Below, one piece after another: positions 9,801 to 17,400 of a stretch of 64,000 bases of DNA (position 1 is its first letter; each line of letters opens with the position of its first letter). Location: contig CAZSBB010000015.1 of the NCBI GenBank assembly GCA_964605235.1, positions 1-64,000 of the forward strand, written 5' to 3'. The notes below the pieces were generated by a model. The model worked only from the letters and a program-made list of their open reading frames with translations. It was not told the origin of the DNA and did no database searches. The position numbers were made by a program, and so were the translations under genes. Source of the DNA: CAZSBB01 sp964605235. Lineage in GTDB: Bacteria; Planctomycetota; Phycisphaerae; Phycisphaerales; Phycisphaeraceae.

Positions 9801-10291
9801 TCTTCCCCACTCATTCCTGGGGACAGATGGTTCCCTACTACCTGCAGGCCCTGCTCGACGCCCACGTGGACTGGCCCGCCCAGGTGGACCGCAGCGTGCC
9901 GATCAGCAAAACCATGGAACCCAAACGCGATGACAAACCCGGCGACTGGTTCCCCACCACCCAACGCTACGCCAACTGGCTGGTCGGTTACGTCACCCTT
10001 GCCGGGGCGCAGCCGCGCGCGGAATTGACCTTCACCGGGTTTACCCATCGCGCCTACGGCGCCAATGATCCCGTCGCCGGGCGCCTGCGCATCACCGACG
10101 CCGATGGCCACGTGCTGCTGGATGACACGGTGCTGCCGCTGTCGCAGCGCGAGCAATTGCGCGTCACGCTCGACGCACAGCAGCACCGCCAACCTTTCCG
10201 GTTGGACCGCATCGGTCAGGGCCTGCTGCAGTGGACCGGCCCGGCGGAAAAGCTGACGGTCAACCCGGACCCGCCGGCAGACGGCAAGTAA
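6833..10291 (+). CDS. Large secreted PcRGLX/YetA-like protein, putative polysaccharide lyase
   Basis: The 1,152-residue product has a signal peptide (hydrophobic residues 10-22, AAA near 25) and, at about residues 195-290, a segment with the pattern of RIFT-barrel domains of the exo-rhamnogalacturonan-lyase (PcRGLX/YetA-like, PL26) group: W-P-I-R-T-G-V-P-L-P-R-G, then L-K-W-V-G-L-D-F. The central part (about 640-1060) is rich in aromatic and His residues as in alpha/alpha-barrel lyases, and the C-terminus looks like a beta-sandwich. Family assignment is from memory of the pattern and is moderate; pectin (RG-I) breakdown is inference. Near residues 331-343 a low-complexity G/S stretch is encoded by 12-bp CCGGGGG-type repeats. 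The start overlaps the SUMF1-fold gene stop (ATGA). Confidence 0.8.
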   Translation: MTNTPLRPRWLGLLLLGVLSLSAAAQTSADNLLRDPRWLPLTPVEQAALADDSGKLHDLPLRFTPYNTARPKLPRRVQIVIDRDAYFRNDPFGQAVIYLIGEPWRQRGAELVVQLRRAEQVVTEQRFASPQSPKLALLLALGTLDAGNYTLTARLEGVTMVQPAPSCSLVVRADARPVEPFPAEGVPLLVHEQDALPDAVWPIRTGVPLPRGTLTDPAQLQLLEDGQPIPAQFTPRAHWDPARQQLKWVGLDFLARYQQGKPREYRVMLRSAPVQANPAGVSVTPEGERLIVRNGVMQFAVNTHRFTGLEEARWLDADGNPGAALLDGGNASGGKSGGASEGGAFLMDERLFAYAGALDDGVKVWVEEQGPVQATIAAEGWHVNDKGERVCRFQTRLRFYAGLPQVQAEHVVVLTYDTDRKRLRQLGLAFVPAGATSYRFGGDTIHAGELTPVDKGAHPSVSLHQDRHDHYRLTRWSNATGINMLHPSQEDEAAELAQGKHGEGWVSVTTPGGTITLAARNFWQLFPKELEVSPNQLLLHLWPAHGHEAYSLDEALSARHLHQIRYAHQGAYLDLALPTSYYERFSSVGKELAGPLGNMRFLEQQDINALGGNGQGLAASVQFELSFAPAAPAPDAAAQEQARARLFQHDPHALTDPVYNGLTGVEGRFAGKKAGRFADVERLFSLGFRGFTMSVDVLENYGMWIWPDTHNNWSLGDMAPDTHRWWLNSHYQGVWEGTFLYFRSGDYPHHVWSRDNNEHFANVGTVNYADPHEPLQGKLPGANYHTKGFLPWGSARFGERTSDDYVEVGAHFINPDAHLLRYLLFGDHRKLQLAQAWFDSVNRVALPPERSREACTTLGELLSYYETTFDPQAIVLYRDLLDDLCSRPWPEVPAFPGHPLFHDRWYQRAWELTGDPRLPEQLLSWLKPENTSAYRNAHYLYPQIRAIAYRMTGDADYLRNILTFVAQPGLDIYDNPADPRLTGFGGRSYFFPTHSWGQMVPYYLQALLDAHVDWPAQVDRSVPISKTMEPKRDDKPGDWFPTTQRYANWLVGYVTLAGAQPRAELTFTGFTHRAYGANDPVAGRLRITDADGHVLLDDTVLPLSQREQLRVTLDAQQHRQPFRLDRIGQGLLQWTGPAEKLTVNPDPPADGK
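7825..7860 (+). repeat. In-frame 12-bp CCGGGGG-type repeats
   Basis: Three diverged 12-bp units beginning TCC-GG encode S-G-G-K, S-G-G-A and S-E-G-G inside the PcRGLX-like gene. The first unit contains CCGGGGGGAAAT, close to units in the beta-propeller gene at 55396-55429 and to the intergenic array at 57609-57676. Confidence 0.6.
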
Positions 10292-10333
10292 CGAAAAAAC
10301 CGCGCGCGTCCCAATGCCGCGCACCGTTCTGAA
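10292..10333 (-). terminator. Weak candidate terminator of the kinase gene
   Basis: Downstream of the kinase stop, the minus strand reads a short GCGCG/CGCGC hairpin followed by GGTTTTTT. The stem is only about 5 bp, so this is tentative. It lies in the 42-bp gap between two convergent genes. Confidence 0.4.
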
Positions 10334-11998
10334 TCAGCTCTTTTCCATCCCTGGCAGCGCCAGGATGAACGCAATGGTGTCCGGCGCATGCAGCTGGACA
10401 TTCAGACTGGCGCCGAGCACTTCCGCCGCCCGCCGCGCGATGGACAAACCCAGCCCGGCGTTCAGGCCTGTGCGGGCGCGGTTGAGGTCGCCCTGCCAGA
10501 AGCGGTCGAACAGCTTCGCCACATCCTGCGCCCGCAGATTGCACCCGGTGTTGGCGATGACCAGTTCCGGACACTTGCCGGTGGTGCGCCACGACAGCGT
10601 CGCCTGCGCGCCCGGCGGCGCGTGGTGACAAATGTTCCGCAACAGGTTCGACAGCACCAGACACAGCAGATCGGGATCCACCGGCCAGGTCACCTCGGCG
10701 GGAATGGTGTTGTACAGCTTCACATCCGCACGCTCCGCGGCGAGCGTTTCCTGCTCCCACAGGCTGGCGGCGACCTCACGCAGCGGCGTCGGCTCGGGGC
10801 GCAGCGGCGGCGCGTGTCGTTCCAGCCGCGCCAGCAACAACAGCTTTTCGACGAGACTTTGCAGGTTCTGCAACTGCGTCAGTTGCTCGGTCAACGACTG
10901 CACATACTGGCCCGGCTGACGCGGTTGGCGCAGGGTGACTTCCACCGCGGTGCGCAGAGCGGTCAGCGGCGTACGCAGCTCATGGGCGGCATTGGCGATG
11001 AAGGCGCGCTCGCGCTCGAAGGCTGCTTCCAGGCGGGCGAGCAGTTCATTGGTGTTGGTGACCAGCGGGCGCAGCTCGCGCGGCGCCGCCTGCGTTGACA
11101 GCCGGGCGCTCAGGGTGTCCTCGCCGATGGTCGTCAGTTCCGCCTCCAGCCGGCGCAGCGGCCGCAGACCGAAATGCACGGCGAGCATCACCGCCGCCGC
11201 CACCCCCAGCGCCCCCGCCAGACCGGCGGCGCTGAGCAATTGCACGAGCTGCGCCAGATCGCGCTGCAGTTCGCGGATCGACTGGGCAACCGTCACCACC
11301 ACCGGCACCGTCACGCGCGGATGATGCGTGCCCGGCGGCGGGTTGGTGTGAACCTGCAAGGTGCGCCGCAGCGCCAGCCCCGGTTCGTTGTCAGGCAGCA
11401 CCGCTTCAAACGCGCCATCCGGCAAGTCCGCCTGCGTGCTGAAAATCAACCCCTCAGGATGCGAGGACGCCACCAGCTCGTAGCGCGGCAAACGCACGAT
11501 CTGAAAATACGCCGGCAACGCCTCACCGGCAGCGGGAGCCCCCTGCTCATCCGTGGGCACGCTGTATTCCAGCACCGGCTCGGGCTTTTGCGCTCGACCG
11601 GGCCGGCCGGGATCATCCGCGCCGGGCTCATCGTGCGGCGGCGGAGGCACTTCATCCTGCCGGTCCGAGGGGTCTCGGGGATCCGGGGGACCGTCCTGAC
11701 GCGGGCGCAGCGGACGACCATTGGCATCGGCTGGTGGCGCATCCGAAAACCCTTCCCGGGAACGGTCCGGGGGATCATTGGGATCGCGGCGCGGCGGGGG
11801 TGGATTGCGGCGTGGCGGGGGCACAAAACGCAGCCGGGATTGCAGCAATTCCACCTGGGCGCTCAGCCGTTCCTCCAGCCGATGCCGCAGCAGGCCGCGG
11901 TAGGTCCAGTACACCGCCGCCCCGCACGCCAACCAGAAACCCAGCACCGCCGCCAGCGTGCTGACCACCAGACGTCGACGCAGCGAATGGTCACGCAT
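10334..11998 (-). CDS. Two-component sensor histidine kinase
   Basis: The 554-residue protein is an inner-membrane kinase with two membrane helices (about residues 10-32 and 242-270) bracketing a periplasmic sensor region, then a HAMP linker, a HisKA domain with phospho-acceptor H339 in NAAHELRTPL, and an ATPase domain with N-box NLLRNICHHA, a G1-type box reduced to IANTG (Asn replacing the usual Asp), F-box FDRFW and G2 box LNAGLGLSIAR. The periplasmic region contains an unusual Pro/Arg/Asp-rich stretch at about residues 56-135, probably disordered. Its start overlaps the response-regulator stop by 8 nt (ATGCGTGA), so the two are co-translated. The signal sensed is unknown. Confidence 0.92.
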   Translation of the reverse strand: MRDHSLRRRLVVSTLAAVLGFWLACGAAVYWTYRGLLRHRLEERLSAQVELLQSRLRFVPPPRRNPPPPRRDPNDPPDRSREGFSDAPPADANGRPLRPRQDGPPDPRDPSDRQDEVPPPPHDEPGADDPGRPGRAQKPEPVLEYSVPTDEQGAPAAGEALPAYFQIVRLPRYELVASSHPEGLIFSTQADLPDGAFEAVLPDNEPGLALRRTLQVHTNPPPGTHHPRVTVPVVVTVAQSIRELQRDLAQLVQLLSAAGLAGALGVAAAVMLAVHFGLRPLRRLEAELTTIGEDTLSARLSTQAAPRELRPLVTNTNELLARLEAAFERERAFIANAAHELRTPLTALRTAVEVTLRQPRQPGQYVQSLTEQLTQLQNLQSLVEKLLLLARLERHAPPLRPEPTPLREVAASLWEQETLAAERADVKLYNTIPAEVTWPVDPDLLCLVLSNLLRNICHHAPPGAQATLSWRTTGKCPELVIANTGCNLRAQDVAKLFDRFWQGDLNRARTGLNAGLGLSIARRAAEVLGASLNVQLHAPDTIAFILALPGMEKS

Positions 11999-12788
11999 CG
12001 GCAGCGCGCTCCGGGGAGCCCGATGGTTTCGGGTTGTCGGGATTCAACGGGGACAGCGGAGGCATATCCGCGCTGGGGTCCGGCTGGTCCGCCCCGGCCT
12101 CATCATCGGCACTCGTGGGCCCAACCCGCAGGCGATAGCCGCGCCCGCGCAGGGTCTGAATCAAGGAGGGTCCATTCGGTTCATCGAGCTTGCGCCGCAG
12201 GTAGCCGACGTACACATCAATGACATTGCTGGTGGCGGTGCTGCTGAAGTCGTAGACGTGGTTCCAGATGTCATCGCGGGTGACCACCTCGCCGGCGCGG
12301 CGGGCCAGGTATTCCAGCAGGGCGTACTCGCGGGCGGTCAGGGTGATCTCCACGCCGCGGCAGAGCACCCGCTGGGCGGCGGTGTCGAGCGTCAGCGAGC
12401 CCAGCGTCAGGGTGACCTGACGGTTTTCGTAGCCCCGCCGGACCAGAGCGCGCAGGCGAGCGAGCAGTTCTTCGAAGGCAAAGGGTTTGACGAGGTAATC
12501 GTCCGCCCCGCTGTCGAGTCCGGTCACGCGGTCCTCGATGGCGTCACGGGCGGTCAGCAGCAGGATCGGCTGATTGAAGCCTTGCTGGCGCGCCTGACGC
12601 AACACGGTCAGGCCATCCACCTTGGGGAGCATGAGGTCGAGCACCACCGCGTCGAACGGATCCTGCTCCAGCTTGCGCAGCGCATGCGCGCCGTCAGCGA
12701 CCGCTTCCACCGCGAAGCCGGCCTCGCGCAAGCCGGTTTCCAGTGATTGCCGCAGCGGTTGAAAATCTTCGACGACCAGCACGCGCAT
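11991..12788 (-). CDS. OmpR/PhoB-family response regulator
   Basis: The 265-residue protein has a receiver domain (residues 1-115) with acidic E7-D8, phospho-acceptor D51 in VVLDLMLP, the T in LLLTARD and K in DDYLVKPF, followed by a winged-helix DNA-binding domain (about 127-225) ending in the characteristic IQTLRGRGYRL. A Pro/Asp-rich tail of about 40 residues is extra. I chose the ATG at 12788, where MRVLVVED begins; a longer frame upstream has no support. It is the first gene of the pair with the kinase. It lies downstream of the giant TPS gene on the same strand but beyond that gene's terminator, so it should have its own promoter. Regulation of the TPS locus is possible but unproven. 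Confidence 0.93.
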   Translation of the reverse strand: MRVLVVEDFQPLRQSLETGLREAGFAVEAVADGAHALRKLEQDPFDAVVLDLMLPKVDGLTVLRQARQQGFNQPILLLTARDAIEDRVTGLDSGADDYLVKPFAFEELLARLRALVRRGYENRQVTLTLGSLTLDTAAQRVLCRGVEITLTAREYALLEYLARRAGEVVTRDDIWNHVYDFSSTATSNVIDVYVGYLRRKLDEPNGPSLIQTLRGRGYRLRVGPTSADDEAGADQPDPSADMPPLSPLNPDNPKPSGSPERAADA

Positions 12789-13017
12789 GATCAGGCAGCT
12801 CCACGCGGCGGACCAGCAGCGGGGGGAAAGTCCGCCAGTCATGCCACTGTACCACCATAGCGGCAGGGCGCAAGCGATCATGAAACGAGGATGAGAGCCG
12901 AAAATATGGCGGGACCCCGAATCGGGCGAGTCCGCAAGCCGGCGATGACATGTCTCACCTGGCCGGGAAGCTCGGGACTGCACGGGCTGAGGTGGGGCGT
13001 GGTGCGGTGAAACGCAT

Positions 13018-13121
13018 GGTGGTTCATGGCGGTCGCTCAGCGAGGGCCCGGCATCACGCGCACCGTAGTCACGGCGGCATCGTGAAAGCAAGGTGGTTCA
13101 TTGCGCTCGCACAGCGAGCCC
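13018..13121. repeat. Two diverged direct repeats with GGTGGTTCAT heads
   Basis: 13018-13049 and 13092-13121 share GGTGGTTCAT followed by a GC(G)-rich block ending CAGCGAG. The second copy forms the left arm of the hairpin at 13109-13151. Confidence 0.65.
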
Positions 13122-13151
13122 TGCCAGAGCGTGGGGTCGGGCTCGCTGTGC
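13109..13151. repeat. GC-rich hairpin repeat (REP-like), copy A
   Basis: The arms GCACAGCGAGCCC (13109-13121) and GGGCTCGCTGTGC (13139-13151) are perfectly complementary over 13 bp with a 17-nt loop. The same core recurs in a longer hairpin at 57211-57269, showing a dispersed family of extragenic palindromes. Confidence 0.8.
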
Positions 13152-13243
13152 GTGCGCGCTACGCGCCTGGTGCCCCGCTCGGGGACAGGGGGAATTCGCT
13201 GTGGGGTTGGACCCACGCATGAGCAACGGGGCTGAGGTGGCTG

Positions 13244-13281
13244 AAAAAGAAAAGCGCCCGTCGGGGTTGCCGACGGGCGCT
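13244..13281 (-). terminator. Strong intrinsic terminator of the giant TPS gene
   Basis: On the minus strand a perfect 12-bp stem (AGCGCCCGTCGG, 13281-13270, with CCGACGGGCGCT, 13264-13253) and 5-nt loop is followed by TTTTCTTTTT. It lies about 75 bp after the giant gene's stop codon and marks the end of the transporter/exoprotein operon. Confidence 0.93.
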
Positions 13282-13355
13282 GGGGTTTCAGTCAGACTTT
13301 TTCGGTCGCGGTAGCCCCGGTGAAATCCGGGGCCGGGGCCGGGTGGTCCAGTGGT

Positions 13356-14400
13356 TTACTGGGCCGGGGTTTCCGCGGGCGCTTCCTCGGTGGTCTGCTC
13401 GGCGACAGTCGCCGGGGCAGCCGGGGTGGGCTCCGTCTTGACCAGTTCGATGAACTGCTCGAGGGTCAGGCCTTCGGGCTTGATCGGGCTGAGGATGTTC
13501 GCCAGGGCGATCTTCAGCTCGCGTTCCGACAGGCCCATGTACGCCAGCTCGTTGGCCAACTGATGGAGCTGGTTGAGGGTGGTCAGGGCTTCCCCATCGA
13601 CGGCCTCGATGTACTGCCGCAGGCCCGCGGCATCCACCCCGTTGGCGCCGGCGCCGCTGAGGTAGCTGCGGACGGTGTCGTTGAGGGTGTTGCGGATGGC
13701 GTCGGCGCGGCTGGCCGGGCTGGCTTCGCCGGACTGTTCGTCGAGGTTGCTGGACCAGAACAGGTTCTTGTACGTCGCCAGCACGGTGGTCACATCGGTC
13801 GCCGAGAGCCGGCCGACGGAGACCTGGTGGTCTTCCGGCTGCGGGTCGAGCGTGTTGGGCTGATCGTTGTACAGGTTGGAGGTGTTCTGACCCAGCAGTT
13901 CCGGCTGTTCCATGTCGTGGGCATAGACCCCCAGTTCGCGGAGCTCGTCGAGCTGCGCGGGGCTGGGCGCGATGCCGGTGGGCACGGTCCAGAGGTCGCG
14001 GTTGTTGAGGATGCCGCTGCCATCGGGCAGGTAGGTATCCATGGGCAACCATTCGGAATCGACCGCCACCGAGGCGCCTTCGGCGCGGTGGTCGAGCACT
14101 TCGCCGTTGGGGCCGAACAAGCCGCGGAACTTGGGCAGCGTACGGAAGATGTACGCGTAGATCTGGTGCATGTCCGGCGAGAAGTAGAAGCCGTTGCCAT
14201 TGGCGAACTGCGGCTGCGCCGGGTACCAGTTCTGGGTCGGGGTCAGGTAATCCTCGATGCCGCGGAAGATGATGGTGCGGCGGACGACGATGTCCAGACC
14301 CTGGTCACGCAGGGTGTCATCTTCATCGAAGGTGCCGTCGTAGTTCGAATCCGAAGCCTGCTGCAGGAAGCCGACGTTAATCGGGCTGTTGAAGGTGACG
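13356..14400 (-). other. Non-repetitive C-terminal domain of the giant exoprotein
   Basis: The last 350 residues differ from the repeats. An aromatic, proline-containing block (EDYLTPTQNWYPAQPQF, FYFSPDMHQIYAYIFRTLP) is followed by a helical segment (SRADAIRNTLNDTVRSYL, LHQLANELAYMGLSEREL) and a Pro/Ala/Glu/Thr tail. An EF-hand-like loop (DSNYDGTFDEDD) sits at its border. It may be a surface-anchoring or functional tip domain; I recognise no family. Confidence 0.6.
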
Positions 14401-17400
14401 AACGCGCCCGGGCCGTCGTTCAGCACGGTGTCGCCCTGGACGTAGAGGTCGCCGTCGACGGTCATGTCGCTGAACAGGAAGGCGCCGCCGTTGGACAGGA
14501 AGGTGAGGTTGCCGTCGCCGGCCACGTCGTCGACGCCCGCGATGAGGTTGGCGCCGATGTTGGTGAAGTTCTCACGGATGCCGAAGCTGGTGGAACCGGT
14601 GCCGGTCAGACCGCTGTGGTCGATGATCAGCGTGCCGTCGCCGTCCTGGCCGATGATGGTCGCCACGCCGATGTCGGCGGTGCGGCCGGTGATGTCCAGA
14701 TCGATGTCGCCACCAGCGCCCAGGGTGTCGGCCACACCGCCGCGGGCGAACAGGTCGCCGTTGAGGATGAGCAGACCCAGCGGCAGGTTGTACTCGCCGA
14801 AGTTGGGTTCGGGTTCGAGGCCCGCCGCCGCCTGGAGGAAGATGTCGCCCGCGTCGCCGCCGATGGAGGTGATGCCGGCATCGCCACCGTTGGTGGTGAT
14901 GTCATCGACCCACACGTTGCCGCGGTCACCATCATTGTCCGGGTCGGCGATGATGGTCACGTTGCCGCCGTCGCCGCCGTCAGCGGTGCCGTTGGCGGTG
15001 CCGCCGATGGCGAAGATCGGGAGGCGAACGGTGATGTCAGCGCCGGTGCCCAGAGCCGCCGGAGCGCCGCCGATGCTGTCGGCGAAGATGTCCACATCGC
15101 CGGCGTCGCCGCCGTCGCCGGTGCCGGCGCCATCGCCACCGTTGGTGGTGATGATGCCGACGATCAGCACATCGCTGTCGTTGCCGTTGGTGGTGACCAG
15201 CACATCACCGCCGTCGCCGCCGAAGTCACCCAGGCCTTCGCCACCGCTGGTGGTGGTGGTGCCGTAGAGGGTGATGTCGCTGTTGGTGAACAGCGCGCCC
15301 GCCGGCGGGGTGCCGGTGATGAGGTTGACGTCGCCGCCGTCGCCGCCCTGCAGCCCGCCCTGGCCGCCGATGGCGCTGATGGGCGTGTTGAGGATTGCGG
15401 TGCCGATGTTGATGAAGGACACGTTGCCCGCGGTCTGGACGGTGATCTCACCGCCCGCGCCGCCGTTGGCGTTGGTGCTGTCGCCGCCGTTGTTGGACAG
15501 CGGGCTGGTCACGTCGGCGCCGATCACGATCTGCGAGGCGTCGCCGGTGGTCGTGATGAGGATGCCGTCGTTGTTGAACAGGCCGCTGCCGCCGTTGCCA
15601 TCGACGCTGCCGCCGGCCGAAGCATTGACTGCCGCGTCGATGAAGATCGGCGAAGTGCCGGTGGTGGTGGTGACGTTGATGGCGCCGCCGTCGCCGCCGG
15701 TGCCGGTCAGCGCCTCACCACCGATGGCGGTGAGGGTGGCGTTGACGTCGATGCTGGCGTCGCCGCCGGTGGTGGACAGGAAGATGCCGCCACCGTTGAC
15801 GCTCGAGCCGGCGTCACCGGCGTCGTCGCCGGCGTCGGTGCCGTCGGAGTTGCCGCCGCTGGCGGCCAGAGCCCCGCCGATGGTGACATCGCCGTCGTTG
15901 CCGGTGGTCAGCACGGAGAACAGGCCGCCGTCACCGCCGATGCCTTCGGGGCTGAAGCCGCCGTTGGCAGAGCCCGTGCTCGCGAGGGTCACGTTGCTGT
16001 CGAGGCCGGTGGTGACGAACACGACGCCGTCGCCGCCAGCACCGTCGAGCGGGTTGGTGTCGGTGGTCAGGGCGCCGGCGCCGGCGTCGCCGCCGTTGCC
16101 CGCACCGCTGTTGTCGGTGTCACCTTCGCCGCCGTTGACCGTCACCGGTGCGTTGGCATTGGTGGTGATGTTGCTGCTGTCGCCGGTGGTGACCACATGG
16201 ATGTAGCCACCCTCACCGCCGTTGGCCGTGCCGGTGCCGCCGTTGGCGGAGACGCTGTCATCGCCGGCGCCGTCGCCCAGGCTGACGCCCGAGTTGTCAC
16301 CGGTGGTGAGGATGCGGATGCCGCCGTCGTTGAACTCGCCGCCGGCAAAACCGCCGTCGGCGTCGCCCGCAGTGACGTTGCCGCCGCTGACGGACAGGAG
16401 GGCATTGACGTCGATGGGGGAACCGACGCCGCCGACGCCGCTGGCGGTGGACAGTTCGATCAAGCCGCCGTCACCCGCATTGCCGTCGCCGCCGATGGCG
16501 GTCACTGCGGCGTTGAGGGTGATGCCCGAGTTGTCCGCGGCGGGCTGGCCTGCGGAGGTGGTGATGATGACGCCGTCGCCCACCGCACCGGTGCCGGCGT
16601 TGCCGCCCTGGCCGGTCGCGTTGAAGTCGGTGTCACCGATGCCGCCGTTGACCGACAGCGGGCTGTTGGCGTCGGTGGTAACCGCCGCGTTGTCGCCGCT
16701 GGTGAGGATCTCGATCAGGCCGCCGGCGCCACCGTTGACGCCGCCGTCACCGCCGACCGCCTGCGCGCCGCCCAGGAGCGAGCCGTTGAGGTTGCCGGTG
16801 TTGGTGAAGGCGATGGTGCCGCCGTCGCCGGTGGTGATCACGCGGATGCCGCTGCCGTTGCCGGAGAGGCCCGCATCGCCACCGTTGCCGTTGGTCGACG
16901 CGCCGCCGTTGGCGAGCAGTTGGGCGTTGATGGCGATGGCGGAGTTGATGTTAGTGGTCGGATCGTTGTCGCCATCGTTGGTGACGATGATGATCAGGCC
17001 GCCGTCGCCGCCGCTGCCATCGGTGGCAGCGCCACCCGAAGCGCTGATGTCCTGTTGCACGGTGATGTCGGCGTCGTTGCCGGCGGTGCCGATCTGCACA
17101 CCGTCGCCGTTGACGCCCTGGCCGGCGTCGCCGCCGTTGAGGTCGCCGTTGCCGCCGTCGGCGTCAACCGCCCCGTTGAGGGTGATGTCGGCGTCGGCGC
17201 CGGTGGTGGAAACCAGCACCAGACCGCCGTCGCCGCCGCTGGCGCCGCTGCCGGCGAGCGATTCACCGCCGGTGGCGCTGAGGCCCTCGGCGCTGATGCT
17301 GGCAGACGTGCCGGTGGTGGTGATGCGGATGCCGTCGGTGTTCAGATCGCTGCCGGCGCTGCCGCCGTCGCCGTTGGCGCTTTCGCCGCCGTCGACGGAG

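Larger units (their letters stand above)
12789..13355. other. Intergenic region between giant gene and response regulator
   Basis: These 567 bp hold the giant gene's terminator (13244-13281), a hairpin repeat (13109-13151) and two direct repeats beginning GGTGGTTCAT (13018-13049 and 13092-13121). The promoter of the response regulator should also be here. I see no convincing gene. Confidence 0.7.
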
